DNA from: an uncultured Bacilli bacterium
GTDB lineage: Bacteria > Bacillota_I > Bacilli_A > RF39 > UBA660
DNA length: 21,153 nt
Direction: 5' to 3'
Assembly: GCA_910586195.1 (NCBI GenBank)
Contig: CAJUHO010000019.1
Coordinates: forward strand, 1 to 21,153
The notes below the pieces were generated by a model. The model was not told where the DNA came from. It worked only from the letters and a program-made list of their open reading frames with translations, and did no database searches. Shown here in pieces: positions 15,078 to 21,153 of this stretch (the first letter of the stretch is position 1; each line of letters begins with the position of its first letter). Both the position numbers and the translations under genes were made by a program.

Positions 15078-15430
15078 TTTTTTATGGCATTAGACTTTTT
15101 CATCTCTAATGCTATAAGGTTGTCTTGGAATTTTTTTTGACCTCTACTATGTACAATCAAGTCACAGTTAATTGGTACAATTTGTTGTTCTAATCCCTGT
15201 ATTGTTTTCTTTATAGTCTTTAGTGTTCCACCAACATTTCGATTATATTCTACATCTACAAAATAATCTTTGTACTTGGTGTATTTCAATGCCTCATGTA
15301 ATTCAATCATCAAGGCACCACATAAGGTACGCTCTGATACTTGTGCCTCAAACAGCATAGCATTTTGTTTTAAAAACATTTGATTAGCATGCTCAAAGAT
15401 TCTCTCCAATTCCTCTAATTGCTTTTTCAT
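15041..15430 (-). CDS. PD-(D/E)XK nuclease-like protein, N-terminal part (frameshifted)
   Basis: The zero frame gives 129 residues. It has a helical start (about 1-50, with SERTLCGALMIELHEAL) and a beta core carrying NCDLIVHSRG (Asp90) and NLIALEMKKS (Glu109, Lys111), the D...E-x-K arrangement of a PD-(D/E)XK nuclease site. After residue 118 the zero frame reads a short, uncharacteristic tail to TAA at 15041, while the -1 frame carries on for 69 plausible residues. The real protein is therefore probably longer than this frame. The start is ATG 15430, 9 bases after AGGAGG. It lies 57 bp downstream of the SPL-like radical SAM gene and may share its transcript. The function is unknown; a DNA-processing or defence nuclease is inferred from the fold motif only. 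Confidence 0.65.
   Translation of the reverse strand: MKKQLEELERIFEHANQMFLKQNAMLFEAQVSERTLCGALMIELHEALKYTKYKDYFVDVEYNRNVGGTLKTIKKTIQGLEQQIVPINCDLIVHSRGQKKFQDNLIALEMKKSNAIKKIRTKIELDLNV
15077..15083 (-). other. Candidate -1 frameshift site (A AAA AAG slippery heptamer)
   Basis: In frame the codons are ATA AAA AAG, so the heptamer A AAA AAG is in the X XXY YYZ register of dnaX-type shift sites. A perfect 8-bp hairpin (GCATTAGA/TCTAATGC, 15112-15087) ends 3 bases upstream. A second hairpin (AGTTAGAC/GTTTAACT, 15060-15039, one G-T pair) starts 16 bases downstream and contains the zero-frame stop. The -1 frame has a stop at 15092-15090, so the shift must fall in a window of under 50 bases. Confidence 0.45.
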
Positions 15431-15486
15431 CGAAATTTGCCTCCTAAAGTTTCACTTTTTATAAAAAATAATTACCATTCACCATT

Positions 15487-16374
15487 TTAAAACAGTGTTA
15501 TTTGTTCATTATTTTTCACTTCTTTTTTATAAGCCTCTATAATATCACTCATATTATATAAAATTCCATACTTATTACATTCATCTATAAATATCTTATA
15601 TAATTTTTTATAATTTGGTACAATACAATTATAACGATTGCCATAGTATTTTATATATTTCTCTTTTAACCCAGTAAAATTTTGTTCTAACTGATTAAAA
15701 TAATAATCCCTCATATTATCTCTTAAAGTCATTCCCAAATAGGTATGAATAAATTTAGCGCCATTTTCGTATGCGAGTTTCACTAATTTTCTTATATCAT
15801 CAGGCTTATCTGTAATAAATGGTAACACAGGGTTTAACATAATACCTACAAATATCCCGCTATCAGACAGCACCTTAATGGCCTGTAACCTCTTCGATGA
15901 TACACAGACATTTGGCTCTAGTATTTTTGATAATCCATCATCAGCAGTCGTAATAGTAAACTTAACAATGACATTGTTTTTTGAATTTATTTGCTTTAAT
16001 AAATCTATATCTCTTAAAATCAAATCACTCTTAGTATCAATAGAAACACCAAATCCATATTTTAATATAAGCTTCAATGCCCCTCTTGTTTGTTCATATT
16101 TTAATTCTTTAGGATTATAGGTATCAGACATAGAACCTATACCAATAACACCTTTCTTTCTTTTTTTAGATATTTCTTGTTCTAAAATACATAGCGCTTT
16201 CTCTTTACCTCTAACTACATTAAAATTATCTATACGATAGCAACTACTTCTACTATCACAATAAATGCATCCATGAGAACAACCTCGATATAAATTCATA
16301 TTATAATCGATACCATACCACTCATTGCCATATTTAACCTTTGTAAGCATTGTTTTCGCATTTATAAATTCCAT
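15487..16374 (-). CDS. SPL-family radical SAM protein
   Basis: A radical SAM enzyme of the spore-photoproduct-lyase-like (Rv2578c/SplB-related) type. The [4Fe-4S]/SAM motif C-x3-C-x2-C is at Cys32, Cys36 and Cys39 (GCSHGCIYCD), preceded by the family's NLYRGCSHGC context. IGIGSMSDTYNPKE, GFGVSIDTKSDLILRD and FVGIMLNPVLPFITD follow as TIM-barrel strands. It has 295 residues, normal for this group. The start is ATG 16374 with only a weak GATGAG site upstream. True SplB repairs UV spore photoproduct; most relatives of this type have unknown substrates, so I do not assign a reaction. A promoter lies upstream, overlapping the histidine-kinase stop, and the frameshifted nuclease-like gene follows by 57 bp. 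Confidence 0.88.
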   Translation of the reverse strand: MEFINAKTMLTKVKYGNEWYGIDYNMNLYRGCSHGCIYCDSRSSCYRIDNFNVVRGKEKALCILEQEISKKRKKGVIGIGSMSDTYNPKELKYEQTRGALKLILKYGFGVSIDTKSDLILRDIDLLKQINSKNNVIVKFTITTADDGLSKILEPNVCVSSKRLQAIKVLSDSGIFVGIMLNPVLPFITDKPDDIRKLVKLAYENGAKFIHTYLGMTLRDNMRDYYFNQLEQNFTGLKEKYIKYYGNRYNCIVPNYKKLYKIFIDECNKYGILYNMSDIIEAYKKEVKNNEQITLF

Positions 16375-16427
16375 ATTATTTTCTCATCATTTTTCAATCG
16401 ACATAACTTTCCTGTTTATTTCCTATT

Positions 16428-16455
16428 ATTTTAACATAATTATCAAAAATATCAA
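16428..16455 (-). promoter_or_regulatory. Promoter of the radical SAM gene
   Basis: TTGATA (16455-16450), a 16-base spacer ending in TGT and TAAAAT (16433-16428) on the minus strand. The -35 overlaps the stop codon of the histidine kinase gene, separating the two units. Confidence 0.6.
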
Positions 16456-17333
16456 AACTTCACTTTAATTGTCAGAATACTATTTTTATATTTTGCCTCT
16501 ATGCTCCCTTCACATAAATCTACCAGTTGTTTAGCAATAGATAATCCTATCCCATTAGACTTTTTCGCATTTCTTACTGTATAATATCTATTAAACATTT
16601 TTTCTAAACTTACCTGATCTAGTTTATTTGTTTTATTAGAAAACTCTATTGTACCATTCTTATACATTTTTACACTAATATCTTTTTCACTGTATTTAAT
16701 AGCATTCGATATAATATTTTCGAAAATTCTTTTCAGCATATTTTCATTTAATAATCTAATAACTTTCTCATTACATATTTCTACTTTAGGAGTAATGTTA
16801 TATTCTTTCAATAAACTATAAAAGCTGACAATGGTGTTTTCTAAGATATTATTTATACAAATCTTATCCTTTTTTAGTTCATTTTGGACATCTATACTTT
16901 TTGAGAAATCGAACAACTGCTCTGTAAGAGTCGTTAAATCCTTTACTTTAATATTTATAATTTTCAAATATTTTATTTGCCTTTCTGAAAGTCCATCATT
17001 ATCTATTAAGTCCAAATAGCCCCTTATAACAGTAAGCGGGGTTCTTAAATCATGAGATATATTAGTGATAGATGATTTAAGTTCCCCACTTCCATTTTTA
17101 TATTCAAGTTCTAGCTTTCGTAATTCCTTTAAACTATTATTAAGCAGGTTTACTAGTCTCTTCAATTCCTTATCATTTGAACTAATTGTAATTAAATTAT
17201 TTGTATCTGATTTCAAAATGATTGACAAAGATTTACCAATATTTTTCACTTCATTTTTTATAAGTACCACTTTAAAAAATAAGAACATAGATAAACCTAA
17301 TGTTATTAAGAACAAATAAAACCAGATAGTCAT
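16452..17333 (-). CDS. Sensor histidine kinase of an ABC-transporter-linked two-component system
   Basis: The partner of the response regulator at 19157-19819. There is one N-terminal membrane helix (about 3-25) and no extracellular domain, then a coiled linker. The H-box is NISHDLRTPLTVIRGY, with His94 as phosphorylation site. The ATPase region has N-box RIFENIISNAIKYS and G-box SNGIGLSIAKQL, preceded by the MFNRYYT F-box. The usual DxG box is replaced by EFSNKTN, as in several peptide-antibiotic-sensing kinases. Length is 293 residues from ATG 17333, 6 bases after AGGTGA; the GTG at 17342 lies inside that site. With such a small sensor part it probably relies on the adjacent transporter or the membrane to sense its signal. 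It is the last gene of the RR-ABC-ABC-HK unit. Confidence 0.93.
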   Translation of the reverse strand: MTIWFYLFLITLGLSMFLFFKVVLIKNEVKNIGKSLSIILKSDTNNLITISSNDKELKRLVNLLNNSLKELRKLELEYKNGSGELKSSITNISHDLRTPLTVIRGYLDLIDNDGLSERQIKYLKIINIKVKDLTTLTEQLFDFSKSIDVQNELKKDKICINNILENTIVSFYSLLKEYNITPKVEICNEKVIRLLNENMLKRIFENIISNAIKYSEKDISVKMYKNGTIEFSNKTNKLDQVSLEKMFNRYYTVRNAKKSNGIGLSIAKQLVDLCEGSIEAKYKNSILTIKVKF

Positions 17334-17346
17334 AATAATCACCTAC

Positions 17347-18168
17347 TTACTTTAATTCTTTTTTCTGAAATAATACAAAGCCTAATCCCGTAAAAGTTAG
17401 CAAATTTAGGAAAGAATACAATGGTAATATTTCTAATTTTGATGACCTTTCTCCAAGTTGGAACATTTGACCTGCAGGATTTACATCTAACAATGCTTGA
17501 TATACCTTCATCATTTGTTCATTTGGATATTTAGGGTTAGGTACTTTCTCTACTTTTGTCTCTCCATTTTCTATAGTTACCTGTTCTATTGTTTTAGGAG
17601 TATTCAACATACTGTAACAATAGATTCCAAATATCATTAGTAAAAAAGAAATAAGAATCGTTGTAATAGCAATAATCGTCTTATTCGAAATAACACTAGC
17701 AAAAAAAGTAAATATACTTGAGTAAGCAATAATAGTAATAAAGGCAATTAATGTTTTTATCAGCAGTTGTGTGACAGAAATTGTACCCACACTAAATAGT
17801 GGTATCCCAATCATAATTATAATTATAAAAAATATTATGTAGAACAATAAACTCGTAATAGTAATTAATACTAAATTGGATAAGTAAATGTTGATTCTTT
17901 TATGACCAATACTAATTTTATTTCTTAGTGTTCCATCAGAATACTCTACTCCTAAAAATAAGCTTGTAAATATGGCAATAACAATTCCAATTATGATGGG
18001 ATAATTTAGTAGAAGTTGTCCTACTTCTACAGTTTCTCCATATCTTTTCATATTACCGTATTTGACACTAAGAATGAGCAAAGCAAAGCCAATGGTAAAA
18101 ATAGATAAAATCCAAAATACTTTATTTTTTCTTAGCCTAGTAAAACCAGCATTTAATAATCTAATCAT
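17347..18168 (-). CDS. ABC-2 type permease (bacitracin/lantibiotic-export type)
   Basis: The membrane half of the transporter whose ATPase is encoded just upstream. About six hydrophobic helices are visible: near residues 16-34, 56-76 (YPIIIGIVIAIFTSLFLGVEY), 100-125, 135-160, 165-185 and the last 25. GVEYSDGTLRNKISIGHKR matches the ABC-2 permease pattern in which the 'GTLR' loop couples to the ATPase. A loop of about 50 residues lies between the last two helices. It has 273 residues from ATG 18168, preceded by GGAGGA; the gene overlaps the ATPase stop by 8 bp, implying translational coupling. The substrate cannot be read from sequence; self-protection against peptide antibiotics is the usual role of such modules. 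Confidence 0.88.
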   Translation of the reverse strand: MIRLLNAGFTRLRKNKVFWILSIFTIGFALLILSVKYGNMKRYGETVEVGQLLLNYPIIIGIVIAIFTSLFLGVEYSDGTLRNKISIGHKRINIYLSNLVLITITSLLFYIIFFIIIIMIGIPLFSVGTISVTQLLIKTLIAFITIIAYSSIFTFFASVISNKTIIAITTILISFLLMIFGIYCYSMLNTPKTIEQVTIENGETKVEKVPNPKYPNEQMMKVYQALLDVNPAGQMFQLGERSSKLEILPLYSFLNLLTFTGLGFVLFQKKELK

Positions 18169-19075
18169 TTTTGATTCCTCCAATTAAATTCATATAATAG
18201 TTTTCTAATGATTCTTCAGTCTCATGAATCTCATCTACTATTAAATTTTTCTTGGATAAATCTCTTATGAATTTTGATAAATTATATTTACCATAGACAT
18301 CGATAGTTCTATTATCCATTACTTCATAAGAAATTTTATTTTCTTCAAAGTACTTAACAAAGTCTTTTAGATTATTTACTTTTAAGGTGAATTTATGTTC
18401 CATCCTTTCCATAAGTTCAACACTTGATATTTCTTTAATGATAGAGCCCTTATCCAAAAATCCATAGTGTGTTGCTATTTTCGATAACTCATCTAAGTAA
18501 TGACTAGATATTAAAATAGTGATTCTTCTTTCTTTATTTAGTCTTAAAATCAACTCTCTCATTTCTATAATTCCCTGTGGATCAAGTCCATTAATAGGTT
18601 CATCTAAAATTAAGAAATCTGGATTACTGGCAAGAGCAATGGCAATACCTAATCTTTGTTTCATTCCTAAGGAAAAGTTTTTTACACATTTCTTTCCTGT
18701 GTTTTCTAATCCAACCAATTCCAAGAGTTCTTCTATTCCATCAAGACTTGGCATTCCCACCAACTTATACTGTTCAATCAAATTATCTTTTGCACTCATT
18801 TCTCCATAAATAGATGGAGACTCAATGATAGCGCCCATTCTCTTTCTAATGTTTGCTATATTATTATCATTATTATTTACCCCATAAATAGAAAAATCAC
18901 CATTTGTAGGTTCCTGTAATCCACAAATAATTCTAATCAGTGTTGTTTTTCCTGCACCATTTTTTCCAATAAGTCCATATATTGCCCCCTTTTCAATATG
19001 AATATTAGCACCGTTTAAGGCTTTAAAATCCTTATATTTTTTTTCAAGATTATTTGTTTGTAATACTGTTTCCAT
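18161..19075 (-). CDS. ABC transporter ATP-binding protein (BcrA/lantibiotic-immunity type)
   Basis: Drives the permease encoded immediately downstream. Walker A is GKNGAGKTT (37-45), the Q-loop position carries IIESPS (83-88), the signature is FSLGMKQRLG (134-143, the BcrA-type variant of LSGGQ), Walker B is FLILDEP (154-160), the D-loop is NGLDP and the switch histidine is His192 (ISSHY). A C-terminal extension of about 90 residues is typical of BcrA-like ATPases. The start is ATG 19075, 7 bases after AGGGAG; a TTG at 19093 would precede the ribosome site and is rejected. Four CTTAAC repeats and a -10 lie just upstream, separating it from the response regulator gene. Confidence 0.94.
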   Translation of the reverse strand: METVLQTNNLEKKYKDFKALNGANIHIEKGAIYGLIGKNGAGKTTLIRIICGLQEPTNGDFSIYGVNNNDNNIANIRKRMGAIIESPSIYGEMSAKDNLIEQYKLVGMPSLDGIEELLELVGLENTGKKCVKNFSLGMKQRLGIAIALASNPDFLILDEPINGLDPQGIIEMRELILRLNKERRITILISSHYLDELSKIATHYGFLDKGSIIKEISSVELMERMEHKFTLKVNNLKDFVKYFEENKISYEVMDNRTIDVYGKYNLSKFIRDLSKKNLIVDEIHETEESLENYYMNLIGGIKND

Positions 19076-19098
19076 AATCTTTCTCCCTTCCAATATCC

Positions 19099-19154
19099 AT
19101 TTTAATAAAAAAGTGTTAAGAAAATGGTTAAGAAATTGTTAAGATTTTGTTAAG
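19099..19154 (-). promoter_or_regulatory. Operator array and promoter upstream of the ABC genes
   Basis: On the minus strand CTTAAC occurs four times, at 19154-19149, 19143-19138, 19132-19127 and 19120-19115, spaced 11, 11 and 12 bases, that is, about one helical turn. Such phased direct repeats are typical binding sites of OmpR/PhoB-type regulators. A TAAAAT -10 (19104-19099) follows 10 bases after the last repeat with no good -35, as expected for an activator-dependent promoter. The obvious ligand is the regulator encoded immediately upstream. Confidence 0.72.
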
Positions 19155-19156
19155 AT

Positions 19157-19819
19157 TTATTCTTTTATTTTAAAACCAATTCCCCAAATAGACTCAATGT
19201 ATTCATCCTCTATGCAATCTCTGATTTTTTTTCGTAGGTTACTTATATGAACTCTTAGTGAAAATTCGTTACAATCTTCTGTATCTATTTTAATTAAATC
19301 AAGCAACCTATTTTTTGGTATCACCTGATGCGGGTTTAAAAGTAAATGTTTTAAAATTGCATACTCTGTTTTTGTTAAATTTACTTTTTTATTGGAAATA
19401 AGTAAAGTATGATTATCATTTAGTAGTTCAAGGGTCTTATATTTTAACGTTTCTGAAATACTAGTATTATTTTTTCGTCTTAATTGTACTGCAATTCTTG
19501 CAAGTAATTCTTTACCATCAAATGGCTTTGTTATATAGTCGTTAGCACCAGATAATAAACAACCTACTTTATCATCAGATGAAGCTTTAGCACTTAATAC
19601 AATAATAGGTGTATCATTTACTTTTCTAATTATTTCTTCGCCACTGATTGCAGGCAACATTAAATCAAGTAATATCAAATCATATTTTTCCTTTTCTAGT
19701 AATAGTAAAGCTTCTGTACCAGAATAAGCATTATATATTATGTAATTTTCATTTTTTAATAATTCTTCTATTATATTATGAATACCAGTATCATCTTCTA
19801 CAATTAAAATTTTTTTCAA
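19157..19819 (-). CDS. OmpR-family response regulator
   Basis: The receiver domain (1-115) has the acidic pair Asp9-Asp10, phosphoacceptor Asp52 (LILLDLMLP), Ser76 and Lys98 (ITKPF). The C-terminal winged helix (about 125-220) ends RVHISNLRKKIRD and WGIGFKI, the recognition and wing elements. I place the start at TTG 19819: AGGTGA lies 5 bases before it, while the alternative GTG at 19828 is part of that ribosome site. That gives 220 residues, normal for the family. It heads the RR-ABC ATPase-permease-kinase gene order, and an array of CTTAAC repeats directly after its stop is the likely target. Confidence 0.94.
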   Translation of the reverse strand: MKKILIVEDDTGIHNIIEELLKNENYIIYNAYSGTEALLLLEKEKYDLILLDLMLPAISGEEIIRKVNDTPIIVLSAKASSDDKVGCLLSGANDYITKPFDGKELLARIAVQLRRKNNTSISETLKYKTLELLNDNHTLLISNKKVNLTKTEYAILKHLLLNPHQVIPKNRLLDLIKIDTEDCNEFSLRVHISNLRKKIRDCIEDEYIESIWGIGFKIKE

Positions 19820-19860
19820 GTAAATCACCTCTACAAAAATACTATTTATTTATCAAATAT

Positions 19861-19871
19861 ATTTTAGCATA
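19861..19871 (-). promoter_or_regulatory. Extended -10 promoter of the response regulator gene
   Basis: TATGCTAAAAT on the minus strand, an extended -10 (TGn plus TAAAAT), about 40 bases before the TTG start. The -35 region is poor. Confidence 0.5.
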
Positions 19872-19966
19872 AATCTTTCTCTTAAACGCTTTTTTCTGTC
19901 AAATAAAATAATTCTATTACGTTTTTTATTGCCCTAATCATGGACAACAAACTTTATATATTTTTC

Positions 19967-20115
19967 TTAAAACGAAAAAACCAATTCAATCGAATTGATT
20001 CTATATCTAAAAGTTCGAATACATTCCCCAATGGTATGATAGTAATCGTAATCTACAGCTTTTCGCTAAATTCAGTAATCAGATACATACAATACTGAGA
20101 AATATCTAAATTATT
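19967..20115 (-). pseudogene. Possible frameshifted gene remnant
   Basis: Two abutting frames look protein-like. The first (20115-20053) reads NNLDISQYCMYLITEFSEK before TAG; the second (20065-19967) reads KAVDYDYYHTIGECIRTF, then RYRINSIELVFSF and TAA. One frame change near 20060 would join them into about 50 residues. I do not recognise the family. There is no start codon or ribosome site at the 5' end, so this would be the tail of a lost gene. The other sequence in the 309-bp gap between the response regulator and the next gene is the promoter at 19861 and the hairpin at 19975. Confidence 0.25.
19975..19997 (-). terminator. Possible terminator downstream of the transglutaminase-like gene
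   Basis: CAATTC (19997-19992 on the minus strand), loop GATT and GAATTG (19987-19982), followed by G and six T. The stem is short and AT-rich, and it lies about 130 bp past the gene. Confidence 0.45.
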
Positions 20116-20128
20116 CTAAAAAATAATT

Positions 20129-20800
20129 CTACATTTTTCTAATTTTTTTTACTTCTTCTAAACACATTTGAAATGCAGTATTCATTTCATCATATTGAAT
20201 TAAATTTAAATAACCGTTTAACTCTTTTTTAAAGTTTTCATCAGTTCCCGCCTCAGCGATTCCCTGAACTAATGGAATCATAACACATAAATCAGTTCTT
20301 TTTCTTCCATTGGGTAGAAAATCACTTAGATTAGTATTTACTATATCTTCATAAAATTGTTTATTAGAATCGCAACAATTTATATACTCATTTGTTGTAG
20401 TTTTAGAAACATTATAAGGTTTATATATTTCGTAATAAGTTTCCTTCTTAAATCTAAGTAATAATGATGGATCATAACAATAGCCATCCATTTCAATCCA
20501 TCCATGACCTGCATTATCCTTACCATATCTCAATTCTAAATCCTTGTTATCTCCACGAACTAAAACTGCATTAGGAAAGCAAAAAAACATATATAAACTT
20601 CTATCATAACATTTTCCTGGTTCAACTATAGGTTTCAAATATTTCATGTGTATAGATACTGGTAAACAACTAACATAAGTATGACTCATTTTTTCGTAAA
20701 ATTCATCATCAAAAGGCACAATATTACCATCATCTACGCCTTTTTTTAATAAAAGTTGCATTTTGCTAAAGTATAATCCTTTTTTTATATTTTCGAACAT
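20129..20800 (-). CDS. Uncharacterised protein with transglutaminase-like (papain-fold) Cys-His-Asp motif
   Basis: A 223-residue soluble protein with no signal peptide. Its middle carries PGKCYDRSLYMFF (Cys64), then AGHGWIEMDGYCYDPS (His99, Asp105, Asp110). The order Cys, about 35 residues, H-x-W-[IV]-E-x-D-G and a following D-P is the pattern of transglutaminase-like/papain-fold domains. The remaining sequence is unfamiliar: a charged N-terminus and a helical, Glu/Lys-rich C-terminus after GRKRTDLCVMIPLVQGIAEAG. Other cysteines (45, 74, 108) are present. The start is ATG 20800 after GAGGGGGA, 22 bp downstream of a truncated gene it was probably co-transcribed with. A cytoplasmic peptidase, amidase or transferase is possible; the activity is an inference from three residues and needs a structure prediction. 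Confidence 0.65.
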   Translation of the reverse strand: MFENIKKGLYFSKMQLLLKKGVDDGNIVPFDDEFYEKMSHTYVSCLPVSIHMKYLKPIVEPGKCYDRSLYMFFCFPNAVLVRGDNKDLELRYGKDNAGHGWIEMDGYCYDPSLLLRFKKETYYEIYKPYNVSKTTTNEYINCCDSNKQFYEDIVNTNLSDFLPNGRKRTDLCVMIPLVQGIAEAGTDENFKKELNGYLNLIQYDEMNTAFQMCLEEVKKIRKM

Positions 20801-20822
20801 TTTAATTTCCCCCTCATTTATT

Positions 20823-21101
20823 TCAAAATCGTTTCGCTTTCATATCGTCATGTATTTCTTTACACATATCATCGTAATTGACTTCCTGTTTTAATATTTC
20901 AACCTCTTGTTTTAATTGCTCTAAATAAAATGGTTGAGTTGGTACTAAATAATTTTCTATATTTGGTAAAATCAAAGGTAAAGCATATTTATCTCTTTCT
21001 ATATCTGAATTTTGTTGAAAATCGCAATATAAAAAACTTAATGTTGTTTCTTTATCGTTAACTTTTGTTATTTTAGGATTTTCAAGTTTATAATATAAAC
21101 T
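20823..21101 (-). pseudogene. Gene fragment lacking its 5' end
   Basis: An open frame of 92 codons to TGA at 20823, with an in-frame TGA immediately upstream (21102-21104) and no ATG, GTG or TTG near the 5' end. It reads SLYYKLENPKITKVNDKE, then ETTLSFLYCDFQQNSDIERD, ALPLILPNIENYLVPTQPF, and a Leu/Glu/Lys-rich helix ending DDMKAKRF. I do not recognise it. Codon content and composition look real, so the N-terminal part has probably been removed by the rearrangement at the window's right end. It would be co-transcribed with the transglutaminase-like gene, which starts 22 bp later. Confidence 0.5.
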
Positions 21102-21153
21102 TCAGGCTGTTGACAAAGTAAAATTTGTTAATAGTCTTTTTATTTTTAATAAA
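21088..21153 (-). other. Possible end of a mobile element at the window edge
   Basis: A frame open from the window edge ends at TAA 21088 and includes FYFVNSLKF, overlapping the truncated gene in another frame. TTGACAAA and TTTGTTAA at 21110-21131 form an imperfect inverted repeat. The sequence around TTTGTCAACAGCCTG reminds me of insertion-sequence ends in Bacillota, but the rest lies outside the window. Confidence 0.2.

Noticed and set aside
15878..16120. Plus-strand frame inside the radical SAM gene
   Set aside because: Antisense shadow; no ribosome site or motif.
16831..17319. Two plus-strand frames inside the histidine kinase gene
   Set aside because: Antisense shadows of the kinase; low-complexity Ser/Phe/Leu products.
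18519..18809. Plus-strand frame inside the ABC ATPase gene
   Set aside because: Antisense to an intact Walker A/B ATPase.
19648..19872. Plus-strand frame over the start of the response regulator
   Set aside because: Antisense to the receiver domain and its promoter.

Overview
This is a low-GC chromosomal window from a Bacillota-type bacterium. Evidence for that is the AT-rich sequence, strong AGGAGG-type ribosome binding sites, SepF and DivIVA, a T-box leader, and a tRNA-Pro with encoded CCA. TGA is used as a stop (for example after the penicillin-binding protein), so the standard bacterial code applies and this is not a code-4 mollicute. The style resembles gut Bacilli such as Erysipelotrichales or RF39-like lineages, but that is inference. 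Almost everything lies on the minus strand; the only clear plus-strand genes are a GDPD-like gene and tRNA-Pro.

Layout. 1-559: 5' part of an anchored surface/secreted protein running off the left edge. 560-1028: gene-poor stretch with two copies of a 25-bp palindrome, a decayed hydrophobic reading frame and a bidirectional terminator. 1029-7672: cell wall and division block: mraY, a PASTA-bearing class B PBP, a catalytically degenerate GDPD-like gene on the opposite strand, divIVA, sepF and a HerA-type ATPase. 7853-8014: tRNA-Pro(UGG) with its own promoter and terminator. 8063-8797: orphan MvaI/BcnI-like nuclease. 8884-10785: unknown membrane-anchored protein and mutY. 10886-14838: FAD/Rieske oxidoreductase, miaA and a proline T-box driving a short proS that lacks the editing insertion. 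14868-16374: PD-(D/E)XK nuclease-like gene split by a -1 frameshift at an A AAA AAG heptamer, beside an SPL-like radical SAM gene. 16452-19871: response regulator, ABC ATPase, ABC permease and histidine kinase, with four phased CTTAAC repeats upstream of the ABC genes. 19967-21153: decayed frame, a transglutaminase-like protein, and a gene missing its 5' end next to a possible mobile-element end.

How the genes work together. MraY, the PBP, DivIVA and SepF serve septal peptidoglycan synthesis and division-site organisation, but the usual murD/ftsW/murG and ylm neighbours are absent. ProS and MiaA are translation genes in one T-box-controlled unit; the T-box UGGU is complementary to the ACCA end of the tRNA-Pro in this window. 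The two-component/ABC block looks like a peptide-antibiotic sensing and detoxification module in which the regulator acts on the promoter between itself and the transporter genes.

Most unusual items: the frameshifted nuclease-like gene with a textbook slippery heptamer between two hairpins, the phased operator array, the palindrome pair, the degenerate GDPD-like protein and the uncharacterised Cys-His-Asp protein at the right end. I see no CRISPR array, complete insertion sequence or rRNA.
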